A stretch of DNA of 64,000 nt from the NCBI RefSeq assembly GCF_000708205.1, contig NW_014575561.1:690299-754298 (forward strand), in the 5' to 3' direction. The translations under genes were made by a program, and so were the position numbers. The notes below the pieces were generated by a model that made no database searches, was not told the origin of the DNA, and was given only the letters and a program-made list of their open reading frames with translations. This document shows, piece after piece, positions 43,282 through 55,133 of this stretch (positions are counted from its first letter, which is position 1; each line of letters starts with the position of its first letter). Origin of the DNA: Mixia osmundae IAM 14324. Its lineage: Eukaryota; Basidiomycota; Mixiomycetes; Mixiales; Mixiaceae.

Positions 43282-44676
43282 ATGCTCGCTCGTTCGATCT
43301 ATTGCGCTGCGCTGATTGCAGCAACGCGAGCAGCCTCCCCCCTCAAGCTGACCGTCAACAGGCATATCTCACCCAACTTTGTCGGCCAAACACTTCAACG
43401 CAATGAAGCGCTTCAAGCGGGCAAGACCATACCCATCTTCACCGGTGGCGCCTCGGGCTACTACACTTCTGTCCAAGTAGGCGATCAGGTCTATACTGGC
43501 TGTTTGCTCGACAGGTGAGCTGACCGGCTTCTGCTCGCAAACAACTCCTGACTCGAGGGAGACAACAGCGGTAGCTCCGTTACTTTCGTACATCCTTACA
43601 CGCCTAGCAAGACCGCTCAGCAGACTCAGTACCAATTCACCGAGCTCTTTGGCGATAACACGACAGCTTCGGGCACTTTCGTCGTCGATACGTTCTCCTT
43701 TTACGGCTCGGGCATGACGCCCGCCAAGATCTATGTTGCTGGCGAAGTGAGGCCGGGTGTGACAAGCCCGAGAAAGTCAAATGGCTTGATTGGTCTTGGG
43801 CCACAGCTAGACCTTCAAGGTATGCTCGACCGATCAGCGGACCGCGTTCTGACCATTCGTGTAGGACTCATCTCAAATCCTGCGCCTGGCTCGAAACAGA
43901 TCGCCCCCGTCCTCAGCGAGCTCGTCAAAGCTGGCACTCTTCCGGCGAACATCATTGGTCTCGGATTCCACGCGTACGATCTGATTGACACGGAGCAGAC
44001 TGTCGATGCAGGCGCAGTCACCTTTGGCGGGTTCGATTCTTCGGTCTTGACGAGCGAGATCACTTGGTCAAACACTCTGCCGATCTACCAAACAGAAAAA
44101 GGCCAGGCTCTGTGGTGGGCAGTCTCACTCGAATTGCCAAGCTTTGGTCTACTCAAGAGCAACAAGAACCGCGCGTGGACTATCATGCGAGTCCCTTCGT
44201 TGTCGTGCAGGGCTTTAAGCTGAGCCTGATCTGCTGATGACAGAGATAGCGGCACGACTCTAACCGTCCTGTACGAAAGCGTCTTCCACAAGTGGTTCAG
44301 TCAGATCAAAGGCGCCGTCATCGACAAGCAGGCTCCTATGCCTAAGATTCCGTTGGACAATATCGACTCGATTCCTGCGCTTGACTTTACCCTAGAAGGA
44401 CAAAAGTTCACCATACCCGGCAAAGAGCTGCTGCTACCTCCAGCCTTTGTCAAAAACGCCGGTCTGGATCCTCATTTGTGCGCTAACTCTTCCTCGTGCT
44501 GCTATAGTCTGACACCGCGAGGCAGCGCTTGGGCATACATCACTACCTCTGGCAGCGATTCCGGTATTCAGATCTTCGGTGCGTACAGCTTGACGAAGCT
44601 CTATGTCATTCTGGACGAAGAGTCAACGACGCGACGTGTCGGCTTTGCGAGAACCAAAGCTACACCGGTTGCTTAG
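43282..44676 (+). CDS. secreted aspartic protease (A1 family), gene 2
   Basis: Three exons (introns 43515-43568, GT-AG; 44187-44243, GC-AG) give about 427 aa. Signal peptide MLARSIYCAALIAATRAASP, then a pro-region. The first active site is GCLLDSGSSVTFV (DSGS, split by intron 1), the second TIIDSGTTLTVLYE (DSGT, created by the GC-AG splice). ALWWAVSLELPSFGLLKSNK and IPALDFTLEGQKFTIPGKEL align with gene 1. NSSSCCYSLTPRGSAWAYIT near the end holds an extra Cys pair not in gene 1. Both catalytic Asp are present, so it should be active. Having DSGS in place of DTGS at the first site is common in fungal relatives. Confidence 0.9.
44187..44243 (+). other. GC-AG intron (57 nt)
   Basis: Donor GCGAGT, acceptor GATGACAG. 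Its removal yields WTIIDSGTTLT, aligned with FTLIDSGTTYT of protease 1, where no intron is present. No GT donor restores this frame. Confidence 0.85.
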
Positions 44677-44774
44677 CGTGCGCAAGCTTCAGCATCTTAC
44701 CGCATCAAGCACACAGATTGCCTCTAGCTTGAGATAATGACATGTTACGGATACGAGTAATCAACGAGGTCAAG

Positions 44775-45647
44775 CTAGATGCATTCTTTGGCCTCGTCAC
44801 CCTTGCCTTCGATCTCGATGCCTATTGCACGATCGAGGACGCGAGCAAACACTTTGCGCTCCAGCAAATCACCAGATCCTTTGATATCTGAGGTGTCGAG
44901 ATCGTTGATATTAGTTTTGATCACTTCGCGCAGCTTGTCAGGCTCAGAAGGCAGCCCGAATAGCGTCGAGGCAGCCGAGAGTGCTCGGTCGTCCGCGGTC
45001 GGATAGAGCTCCTCAAAGTGTATTTGCAGGCGACGAAAGAGGATGTTGACGCCTCCTTCGCCGATGCCTTTGATCTCCTTGAGCAGCTTCTTGATCTCTT
45101 CAGGCTTGCTATCCGCTGCCTTGCGTAACCCTTCAAGCGAGTCGTCGCTGCCGTCTTTGGCATACTTGTCTTTGATGACGGTCGCAATCTCGAGTAGCTG
45201 CGCTGCGGTCTTTTGGCGATGTTGTGTACGCGCAGTGTCTAAGCTCTCTCGAAGCTTGTCCTCGCCGGCCTCGACGATCTGACCCGGTGTATTGAAGCTG
45301 AAAGGCGCATTGAGGAGCGTTCGGATGCTACGACTGCCCAAGCGGTGATCGATCGGCTTGCTCAGTAGGCTTGCGCAGACAAGTTCTTCAAAGGGCGACA
45401 GATCAGGCGTTCGATAGGTCTTGTAAGCTGCCCCGTCTTGCTTGGAAATATCTTCCTTTTCCTCTGGCGGTGTTGCCAAGTCGAGTGCTTTGTCCGATAG
45501 CAAGAAATTGAGCGTCTTGACAGGATCAGAGGATGGCGCATTGGTTCGTGCGCTGCTCCGGCTGCTCGTCTTGCTTTTCTTGCCGTTGGGAGCTGCGTCC
45601 GCATTGTCGGTCTTTCGCTTGGTAGCACCTGACTTCTTGGGCGGCAT
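44775..45647 (-). CDS. helix-hairpin-helix DNA-glycosylase-like protein
   Basis: A single exon of 290 codons from ATG 45647. The N-terminus is Lys/Ser-rich with a nuclear-localisation look (ATKRKTDNADAAPNGKKSKT). The body has FEELVCASLLSKPIDHRLGS, RTLLNAPFSFNTPGQIVEAG and a helix-hairpin-helix segment EIKGIGEGGVNILFRRLQIH. This matches a fungal HhH-GPD-like family related to base-excision glycosylases. The Lys typical of bifunctional glycosylases before the hairpin's GVG-like turn is not evident, and no iron-sulfur Cys cluster is present, so catalysis is uncertain. DNA binding is the safe inference. Confidence 0.7.
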   Translation of the reverse strand: MPPKKSGATKRKTDNADAAPNGKKSKTSSRSSARTNAPSSDPVKTLNFLLSDKALDLATPPEEKEDISKQDGAAYKTYRTPDLSPFEELVCASLLSKPIDHRLGSRSIRTLLNAPFSFNTPGQIVEAGEDKLRESLDTARTQHRQKTAAQLLEIATVIKDKYAKDGSDDSLEGLRKAADSKPEEIKKLLKEIKGIGEGGVNILFRRLQIHFEELYPTADDRALSAASTLFGLPSEPDKLREVIKTNINDLDTSDIKGSGDLLERKVFARVLDRAIGIEIEGKGDEAKECI

Positions 45648-47217
45648 GGTACTATGCAATCAGTCGAGCTGGTCAGTGCAGCCAGCGTCTACCTAGAGCG
45701 ATCTCCGGATCTCCATGATCAGGCTGCACGGAGCGCGCGTTCGATCATCGATCACCGATGACGACAGCGGATGCGGAGAGTCGTCCGTCCAGGCAGGCTC
45801 AAGACGGCACAGGATGTTGGCCTCGAGTCAAGCGGATACCTCTAGGCCTGGGGGTATCTGATCGAAGTCGCGTCTCAAGGCATTCCACATTTGAGTGATG
45901 GCGTTCAAGGGCAGGTCTCAGTATCCGTCTCAGCAAGGCGGCTGCACAAGCCATATCAAAATCGTCTGCGAGATGGATATCGCAGGCTAAGGCACAGCTG
46001 AAAATCACGGGCACAATCCCAGAAAGTAGGTTGTTCATTGAAGGACAAGCTGCAATATTGCTCGCTGGACCACCTGAGGGAAACAGAATTGACACGGTAT
46101 CTGAGAGCGTCGCGCGAGTTGTGAGGGTCAAAGTGATCATCGTCGCACGTTTCGGGCAACCAGAGACCCGCAGAGCAGGCCGAGCATTAGCGATGTCACT
46201 CGAGAGCTCAGCAAAAGAGATGACTGACCAGGACTGGAGGGAGCGCCCGCTCGCNTGTTNAGGCATTATCGCAGTACGCTCGCTCCCGTCCTGACTTGCC
46301 GAGCGACGAAGGGTGAAGTCGGGCGAGTCGAAGGCGGCTATCTCGGTCGATCCTTTGCATCTCTCTATCCTTAAGCGACTCGCTCTCNGGTCACCGCATA
46401 TTAGAGANTTCNGCTCAGATCANCGCGNATCCATCGCTCGCCTNCCACAGGCTTCCCTCTCTTTTCTCGCCTNCTCACANAGAGAGAACTNACCTGATNA
46501 NNTCGACAGAAAGGCGATTTGTCGGCCATTTCTTGCGCGGTATAGCAAAATATTTGGGCGCGTTTTATCGTCCGCTGCGAGCCTGCGAACGCGACCGATC
46601 GTGAAGGATTCGGCAGTCCCACGAAACACGCGTGGTCCCCACATCCCGCCTGCCCATCTATCCTCAGCAGACAGCCTAGCAATGCTGGCCTTGCGGAGGC
46701 AACAGAGAGTCTGCTCGCAGTCTGTGATGTCNCTAGAAGACTGACATTCACAAGCTTCTATCGACAAGGCCGGGTAAATACACGATGTTGGAGAGGTTAG
46801 CGATAAGCTAATGAGTCCAGCGCCAGATGGACGAGGCTCTCCGGCGGACGATGAAGACGAGTCGAAGTATTTGTTGGGAGAGAGTGGCGAGGTATCAGAT
46901 CGTCTCACTCGTGTCCGTGTCTCAGCTTCGAGGGAAAGAGTGCAGGCGACTTCATGCACACCTTTGCATACACGCAAACATCACGCTGCACTGCTGATGA
47001 GTTGTGAGCAGGATATCTGAGATCATCAGCTCCTGCCATCGCATGCGTCACTCACCATTCACACACTTGACCGCATGTGCAGCTGGATTGACCTCTCAGC
47101 AGACACTACCCTCCATTACGCACGATTCCGTCTTGACGGCATAGGCTCATCTTCATGCAGAGCTGGTTGAAACGCAGAGAGGAAGAGGGAGCCAGACAAA
47201 GTCATGCATGGTTTGGC
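45648..47217. other. gene-poor stretch with undetermined bases
   Basis: About 1.57 kb between the HhH gene and Sec31. Roughly fifteen or more scattered N bases lie between about 46255 and 46733. No family-level coding signal was found. A frame at 46811 (MSPAPDGRGSPADDEDESKY, GEVSDRL) starts with ATG and has a possible donor at its acidic end, so a small or truncated gene is possible but unsupported. A minus-strand frame at 45799-46266 is open but spans Ns. Confidence 0.6.
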
Positions 47218-50200
47218 CTACGGTCCACTGCTTCGGATGATCAACTTGAGTGCTGGCATCCATGGTCCGATATCTTCCGTCTGGTTGACACTGCTGAGGA
47301 GCTCGAGATGGAGCTGTAGCGCCTTGTTCGCGTCCCCTGCTTCGAGTGCTGTAACGCACGCGTCAAGTCAAAGTGAGCTTCATGGGATGATAGCGTACTC
47401 CTAATGATTTCCGCGAGCTTGTCGACGGTCGGACGCGAGATTGTATCGCAATTGAGAGCATCAAAGAGGACGAGCATGCGCTTGATCGTATCATCTTGCA
47501 CCTTCTTCGGCAAAGACTGAGTGGGGCATCAGAGACGTATGATGCGAGACAGACAGTGCTCACCTGGGTTCCAATCAACCGCTTGAGTCTTACATCAAGG
47601 CTCGCAAAGATCGGCTTGCTGTAATCCGGTATATGGCTTCGATCGCCGGGAGCTGCTGGCATGCTTAGCCTTAGTCATTATCCGACGCAGGCACGTACGA
47701 TACTTGGGTTTGGGCGGCTCAGGACGAGCTTGAGGTGGCGGCGTCGCGCGTGGTCCCTGCTGGTTGACGATAGAAGCAGGACGAGGCGGTCCCTGCATTG
47801 GAACAGGTTGCTGACCTGGCGGAGGTCGGAAGCCGGTAGGAGGCGGTGCGAATTGACCGCCATTCTGTTGAGGCCCTCGCGCTGTCGGGGCAGAATTTGG
47901 TACAGTGCCAGCCGGAGGATCGTATGGGCTAGGCTGATACGCCGCAGGTGGCACAGAACCAGGACGGGCCATCGTAGACGGACCTGAAGAAATGGCTGCG
48001 GGCGGTGGCGGTCCGTAGGCGTTTGAAGATTCTCTTCGAGGGGGTGGTGGTCCGACAGGCTGCTGTTGAGGCGGCGGCGGCGGCGGACCCTGCATGCGCA
48101 TACTCGGGCCTTGCGGCGGTAGAGCAGCATTGCCTTGCATCCCATTGATTGGAGGCGCGTAAGGATCACGCTGCATTGGTGGGCCAGATTGCTGGCTCTG
48201 TTGCTGTTGCAAGTGCATCTGTGATTGCTGAGGCGCCTGACCGTATTGAGGCGCACCGTTGGGCTGCGAATGCTGCATAGCGCCCTTTGGTGGTGGTGGT
48301 CCGACTTGTGAAGCCTGCGGGCGCATTGCACCTCTGCTGGGAGGTGGCGGCGGTGGCATGCTCTGCTGCTGTCCCTGAAGATAGCTTGGAGCGCCGAAGG
48401 ATGAGACAGAGGGTGACATTGGGCCGGAATGAGGGAAAGGCGACATTATCGGCGCCGCCTGACGTGACGCCGCAGCGGATGCTGTTCGCTTTGGTGCTAC
48501 CGTCGGCACATCGTTCCAAGCGCCCTCTTCTCGCTTCGGAGGCGGCGGTGGCAGCACAGGCTTTGCGCTCTGCACATTGCCCATGCTCGCAGGCTGCATG
48601 AACTGCCCAGGCTGTTGCTGAGGCATGGCATAAGGATTCGACATCTGCATAGTCGGAGCGTACGATGCAGACTGAGAGGCCTGCATGCTGTACGGATTTT
48701 GAGGCTGTGTATTCTGCGGTGGTGCATACGTCGTCGTGGCTTGGGCGTACGGGTCATAATGAGGGTTCTGCTGCTGTTGCTGCATTGGCGCGCGAGGCTG
48801 TGCAGGCTGCTGATAAAGCTGCTGCTGTCCAGCTGGCATCGCAGAAGCGTAAGAGGAAGCCGCGTAGCTCGACTGTAAGGCTGCCGTGACAGGCTGAGCA
48901 CGAGGCGCAGATGAGTACTGCTGAGCTACAGCCGCGGTAGATGGGCGAGCAGCACCCGAAGCCTGCCCAGTCGCATCCAAAAGCACCGAGCGAACGGTCG
49001 CGGCGTCGATATCGCCTTTGCCGTTGTAGTCGGCAGGCACCTGTGCCACGATCTTGACAGCCGTAGTCACAAGGCCTTGCGCTGCCAGTATCTGAGCGTA
49101 TTCTGCATATCGGTCGTAAAGCGACGCAAGCTTGTATGTTCTCTCTACGCCTTCGACGGGGGCACTTGTGGCCAACGAGAGATCTGCATCGACATATTTG
49201 ACCGCCCGCTGGAAGATCGTGACTTTTTCGATGAAGGTCTGCAGTGCCTTGGCATGAAGGGCATAGCGAGAATCGCTGCCTACACTGAGGACAGAGGGCT
49301 TCAATGCTGCTTCCTCTTCCTCTTTCATCTCTTGCGCCCAGATCGACACAACCTTCTCCAGCTTTCCAGATGCGAGGTAGCACAAGACTGCGTTCTTCCT
49401 ATGATCTTTCGCTGCTGCAATTGATCCTTCTTCGACCTGCGATTGAAACTCTAGACGCTGGCCGAGTTGCTCTGTCAAGCTGGCATACTCGTCTGCGCGC
49501 GCAAATGTGCACAGAACGACAAAGATCTCTTGCCATTCTGTCAGATCGGCATTTTGCACGACGTCGGTGAGATCGTCAAGAACAATTGACTGGAACAAGC
49601 GCAGGTAAGGCAAGCTGGTGGTATGTCGCTCGAAGTAGGCTTTCTGTGTGCGGGCAAGAAGGTCGGGTCCGCCGCGGAATGCCAGCAAGAGTGCATCTGC
49701 GAAACGATCGGATGTAAGGCAGAGAGCAACAGCGCTGTCGAAATCGCCGAGCACGACGGCGCGGGTGATTAGCCGATCGGCATCTGACTCGCCAGATGGA
49801 TAAATGTTGAAGGTAGTAGGCTTTAGCGCTTCCGATGCGATAGATGAGGGTCGTGAGCCAGCAGTGGCAGCGATGGAAGAGCCTCCAACAGCACTCTCTC
49901 GGCCGAAATTTCGATCGAGCAGCGTATGCGGTCGGCCCGTTCCGATCTGCGCGTAAAAGTCATCTGCAGCGTTTCCATGTCCAGGCGTGCCAGGTTGTAC
50001 AGGGTCATCGCCGAACAGACTTGGCTCGGTCACTTCAGAGTCACCTTCGCTTGGCTTGGTAGTATCCGTGCCCATGCTTAGACTCGGAGCTTCCGAAGGC
50101 GTTGCTTCTGAGACAGAGTTACCGCGATTGACAGCTGCGGCAGCTTCCCCTTCTGATGAGCCTGACAGTGCTTCGTCGTGCCTTTGATCTGCAGCAAAGC

Positions 50201-52226
50201 TGACGAGGGGCTCACGAGCTACAGAGCCACTATCATTGTCGCCCAGCTCGGATCCTGCAACGGTGGACGACCCGTTCCGGCCCTGGTCGAGACGCGTACG
50301 TAATGACTGCACCGCAGCTTCGACTTTGCCCTTCACTTCTTCCTTTGAGAACCCGAGCAAGGTGACAAGCTCGTCGCGTGAGTCTGCGCGAAAGAGTGTC
50401 GAGAGCAGACGCCATGAAACGAGGTCAGATTTGATGCTATCCTTGACTGTCTTGTCAGACGTTGCGTCCGTCAAGATCGTCGAGCCTGCAGACTCGCGAG
50501 CTCGTGCTTGACAATATTCTGCCAGGCTGTCCTCATCTATGGCGGTCTCCAGCTTGAGCGCGCGCTCAATGATCTCTTTCTCTGTGACAATCTGACTGAT
50601 TGTGACCATCGAGAGATGAGGCCGCTTCGGTTGTGGAGGCTGGCCGGGCACTTGTGGTACTTGTGCAGGCGCCGGACTTGCTTTGACTTGGACGAGCTTG
50701 CCGCCGAAGCCAAACGTCGCGCTTGCAGGTCGCTTCAGCCAAGCAGGGGGTTGCGTGAGGCTTACGCCAGGATGAGCAGACTGGGCGAGCGATATGTTGT
50801 TTGTATCGAAAATATCTTCGTCATTGATGTGCTGCGCAGGATCGTTGATTGGGTCTTGTTCAGCAGGCGCTGTCGACTGGAGCGAATGCACGCCAATGAT
50901 GCCATCAAAGGAAGCCGTCGCGAGCAAGAACGGATTGAATGGACACCATTGGGCTTCGAACGACCAGTTGTTCGAGCGCGGCAGCTCGCCGACGATCTCG
51001 CCCGATTCTGGATTCCAGCAAAGTGTGCGGTTATCCTTGCCAGATGAAAGCAGCAATTCGGGATCTGACTTGCACCACGACAAGCTGAGCACACCCTTGT
51101 CATGCCCGGTCAGGATCTGCTGCAAGATCAGCTATGTTCCCGTGTAGAAGAATCTGTACGCACCTTTTCTGGCGCACGAGAATGACGCAGATCCCAAACC
51201 ATGATGATCGGATTCACGTCATCGTCGCTCGCTGTGATCAATTTCGTGGCCTACGCATAGCATTTGTCCTAGCGTCAGCGTATGCAGATCACATGATAAG
51301 CAGCGCACATTGTCAGGATGCCATACTACTGCGGAGATGCCCGAGCGACTATTGGGTGCAGATTGCATCGGTCCTCCTTGTGGCTGGCCTTGCGCTGCAG
51401 CATTGAAGGCGAGTGAGACGACCTCCTTCTTGCCCTTGAGATCCCAGACGACGGTATAGCCAGTATTGCTGCCTGACGCGAGTACGTGAGGCACTTTGTT
51501 ATTCCAGGCGAGCGAGGTGATGTCGTCGAGATTGCGCGATCTTGCACCCGGCGAGTATGGCTTGAGTGGGGAGGATGTCAAATCCCAAATGTAAATTTCA
51601 GAGGCGATCGAGCCCGACGCTAGAAGGTGAGGGGCCGATGGATTTGACGACAAGCCTTTGATTGGTCCGGTATGGTGAGTGGTCTTGTAGATCATGCTGT
51701 CAGTCCTGTGGTGCGCGTACGTCATCAGCAGTGGGCTTCCGCTGATCTCTGGCGTCCTTACGATTTGCCATTGAGAATGAGCGATGGGTCCCATACGGCC
51801 AGTTCGCCCGAGTCCATGCCCGCGGCAATGACGCCCTTGGGTCGTTGTGCGATTGGCGCTGTCCATACTATCTTGTTGAACCTGACGACGAGGCATGAGC
51901 TCGTGCGACCGAGGAGGAATTGAGGCATACCGAGAGGAGGCAGCAACCTTGCCCAAGATCTTATGATCCGTGTCCTGGCGTTTCTGGGGCGCTTGTACGG
52001 AGCCGGACTTGCTAGAAGGCCCTTCATAGAAAGGCGACCAGATCTCAAGGATAGACTCGTTCGAGAATTGATCATCCACAGCGCCCGAGACCGTGCCTGT
52101 TGCAAGCAAGGGCAAGCCGGCAACACGACTTGGGGTAGACTTTGCACCTGCTATCGGCTTGGAGGCAGAAGTACTGTTGGGCGACCATGCGAGAGTCGCC
52201 GTCCGAGGAAGGCTGACGAGCGTCAT
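47218..52226 (-). CDS. SEC31: COPII outer-coat protein Sec31
   Basis: Multiple exons encode about 1,500 aa. The N-terminal WD40 propeller begins [20 protein letters not shown] and includes [20 protein letters not shown] and [20 protein letters not shown]. The alpha-solenoid has [20 protein letters not shown] and [21 protein letters not shown] long Pro/Gln-rich region follows, containing [15 protein letters not shown], equivalent to the WNDPP-type segment that stimulates Sar1 GTP hydrolysis. The last splice gives [20 protein letters not shown] then [18 protein letters not shown] and TAG at 47218. It forms the outer cage of ER-to-Golgi vesicles with Sec13. The ATG at 52226 matches the family start. 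Confidence 0.94.
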
Positions 52227-52652
52227 GTTGGCTTGTCAGGCTACGTTGCTGAGGTGCAACGCGTGAGGTGCTGGATAGCAAGCTGTCCAGCGGTACGCGC
52301 GTGGCCTGCGGGCGGTTGCCTATGCACAAGGCTATCGCATGAGCCACCAAAGCTCGGACGAATCGTGCTTGCGAATTGCAGGCCACTCACGAGGTACAAT
52401 GAGCTCGACAAAGCGTCGACGTGTCGCCGTCAATGTGGAAGAGCGAACGCGCCTATAGCGCTGCGAACGCTACAGGCGGAGCTCGACTGAGCGTAGAGGC
52501 TGTCGATGCGACCGTTGCGTGGCTCAGTAAGCCTGGTCGAGGCAAGCTCAAGGCGCCCTTTGCGTTGTCGCGGTCAACGGCAGCAGCCAAAATCTCTCAC
52601 GATCGAGATTGCCTCTACCGCGAACTTGCCACGCGCCGCCGCCTAGTCCTGC
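52227..52652. promoter_or_regulatory. divergent intergenic region, 426 bp
   Basis: Lies between the Sec31 and glucoamylase starts. It contains one short frame at about 52399 (MSSTKRRRVAVNVEERTRL), which could be a minor upstream frame of the plus-strand transcript. No TATA box or known element was seen. Confidence 0.4.
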
Positions 52653-54372
52653 ATGAGCGACTCCAAAGTCGACGATGTCGTCGTCGTTCAGCCGGTGACT
52701 GTGCCTCGCAAGCGCAGTGTCCCGCCTTTGCAATGGCTGGCGCTGGCGTTCCTTGCAGTTGCTGTCTCGCTCCAGACACTTCGAAACAGTCTTACCCGCT
52801 CTTCTCCAAATAGTGATAGCGGAAGCGGCTCTGATGTCTTCAAGAATAGTAGAGACACTTCTCTGGATGCCTGGGTCAATAAACAAGCCGAGACCTCCTG
52901 GAAGGGTCTGCTCGACAACTTCAACAGAGAAGGAACAGACGCGGGCTGTATGGTCGCTTCCCCTTCGACAGAGCTTCCGGACTACTGGTACCAATGGACC
53001 CGCGACACTGCCCTCGTACTCAAGTCGGTTGTCCAGCGTTGGATAGAGACGGATCCTGCAGCCAGTGGACGGGATCTACCAGCAAGCAGAGAGTGGTCGC
53101 GTCTCGAGCTGCTGATCAGGCGAGTGGCGGACGAGCAGATCAAGATGCAGCACGAGCAGACGCCTTCTGGCGGCTTTGCGACGGGCGGCTTAGGAGAGGT
53201 CAAATTTCACGTCAACGGCTCGGCTTTTGCAGGACCATGGGGCCGACCACAAAGAGACGGTCCTGCTCTGCGCGCGACCGTCATGACAGCTGTGGCGCAT
53301 CATCTGCTGAACCGACCAGTGCACAACAACTCGAACAGTGGTCTCGACGTGGACTACGTCAAGGAGAAGCTCTACGATGGCAAATTTCCCAGCCAATCAC
53401 TCATCAAGGCTGACCTTGAGTATGTGGCGCACTACTGGCAATCAGTCGGTTTCGACCTGTGGGAGGAAGTCAAAGGCGCACACTTCTTCACGCTGCTGGT
53501 ATCACAGCGTGCTCTCAGAGACGGCGCAGGATTGGCAGAGCGACTCGGAGATGCAAAAGCTTGCAGATTCTACTGCGAGCAAGCACAAAAATTAGAAAAG
53601 AAGCTTGCCCAATTCTGGTATCCAGACAAGCGCTACTTGCTAGCCAGCTTAGACTGGGCGAGCGATCATGGCAAGCACTCGTGGCTCGATATTGCAAACA
53701 TCCTTGCCGTCAACCACGCCCCTTCGAGCTCATATCCGATTCGAAGTGATCGGATCATGTCGACGCACTATCTCGTCACAGAGTCATTCAGATCAATCTA
53801 CAAGATCAACGCGCCAGACTTGCTGCAGCCTCCGAGTGGCAAGGTGAGAGGTCTTGCCATTGGCAGATATCCAGAAGATGTCTACAATGGCACATACGGC
53901 ACCCTAGGCCAAACGGTCGGGCATGCATGGCATCTCGCTACCCTTGGCGCAGCCGAATATCTGTACAAACTCGCAAACGACATCGCACACTCTTCAGAAG
54001 CACTCACGATCACATCTGTCTCTGCACCCTTTGCGCAAGACATTTTCCTTCACGCCGTCAAGAATGCACGCATACAGCCGGGAGCCATCTTGTTGCCCAG
54101 CTCAGCAGCCTCGCAAACGTTTGTCAAGGGTCTGGTGAGGAAAGCGGACGCCTACTTGCGAACAGTCCAGCACTTCACGTCATACCCGAACGGATCTCTA
54201 TCAGAGCAGTATCATCGGTGCGTGATCTTTCCATTCTCTCCGAAGCCCTGCTTAATGAAATCGAGACTTTTTCAGGGATAGCGGCGCACCGGCAGGAGCA
54301 CGGGATCTCACATGGAGCTATGCCGCGTTTGTGTCTTGCGCTCAAGCGCGATATGGCCATCCAACGCTCTGA
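52653..54372 (+). CDS. membrane-anchored glucoamylase (GH15)
   Basis: Two exons encode about 553 aa. A cytosolic tail and a type II anchor (PLQWLALAFLAVAVSLQTL) precede the GH15 domain: TDAGCMVASPSTELPDYWYQ, WTRDTALVLKSVVQRWIE (substrate subsite), QSVGFDLWEEVKGAHFFTLL (catalytic acid in DLWEE) and EDVYNGTYGTLGQTVGHAWH. The splice near 54212-54279 gives SLSEQYHRDSGAPAGARDLT and WSYAAFVSCAQARYGHPTL, holding the second conserved Glu (SEQ) and the end of the (alpha/alpha)6 barrel. It releases glucose from alpha-1,4-glucans. There is no starch-binding domain, and the anchor suggests a cell-surface or Golgi-lumen enzyme rather than a freely secreted one. Confidence 0.92.
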
Positions 54373-54576
54373 AAGATGATTCTGAATGTTCGATTGCAAT
54401 ATAGATGACGAGCGAGGCTTGACGCGCTATGACTTTTCCACGTTGGTAGAACATCTCGGGATGGGCGCGTTAATGAAATTGGAGAGTAAAATTGCTCCCG
54501 CATCGCTGGTCGTCTAACAAGCCTCGTACCTAGCAAGATCGTCGAGTCCAGCACTACGGTTGCATGATCATGGAGC

Positions 54577-54980
54577 ATGGCCGCCGCGAAGAGCTACAAA
54601 AGAGACGGGCAAGGTGCACGGAATGTCCACCTCCTCCGTCGAGCTCCCTCTCTCGTGCAGCACATTGGAGCACTCGGGGATAGCGGCTTGCGCCCAAGCG
54701 CTGAGTACCCAGCGCAACCCATTCTGTCAAACTGCATCCAGCTACAGCAGACACGTCTGACACAGATTGACTTGCGTGCAAAGCTGCAGGGGCCCAGGTG
54801 AGCGCTCACCTTCCTTTTTCGGACGAGCCAAGGTTAAATAAAAATCAATTGACTGCCCAGAACAGGCAGACCAAACTGTCAGGAGCCGACGATCAATCTG
54901 GGGCAGAGCCCATAAGGGCAGTAAACCAGCCAGGCCTCGATAAATTGCCACAGCTTCTCGACCGATCGGCGACTGACTAG
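54577..54980 (+). CDS. small spliced gene, unknown
   Basis: Two exons (intron 54798-54865, donor AG|GTGAGC, acceptor GAACAG) encode about 111 aa. From ATG 54577: KSYKRDGQGARNVHLLRRAP, SLVQHIGALGDSGLRPSAEY, PILSNCIQLQQTRLTQIDLR, then across the splice LQGPRQTKLSGADDQSGAEP and PGLDKLPQLLDRSATD, TAG at 54980. The strong donor and the open frame on both sides are the support. A second intron inside exon 1 (polypyrimidine and CAG at about 54660) is possible and would alter the start. No family recognised. The flanks 54373-54576 and 54981-55048 hold nothing clear. Confidence 0.45.
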
Positions 54981-55048
54981 GCACAGCTCCTCCTGGGACC
55001 GACTTTGCTTTTGGTTAGGCTGTCGACCTGCTTTGTCAACAGGTCATG

Positions 55049-55056
55049 TTATAAAG
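55049..55056 (+). promoter_or_regulatory. TATA box (TTATAAAG)
   Basis: Lies 78 bp upstream of the ATG of the transporter gene at 55134. Confidence 0.4.
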
Positions 55057-55133
55057 ACGCCTGCTAGTGTCGCTTGCGCTCGAGCTGCTTTGACGAGGTA
55101 GAAGACCGCAGCGCGTGCTCTAGGTGGACAACC

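Noticed and set aside
45799-46266. Open frame on the minus strand in the gene-poor stretch
   Set aside because: Crosses undetermined bases, has no recognisable motif and no ATG-linked signal.
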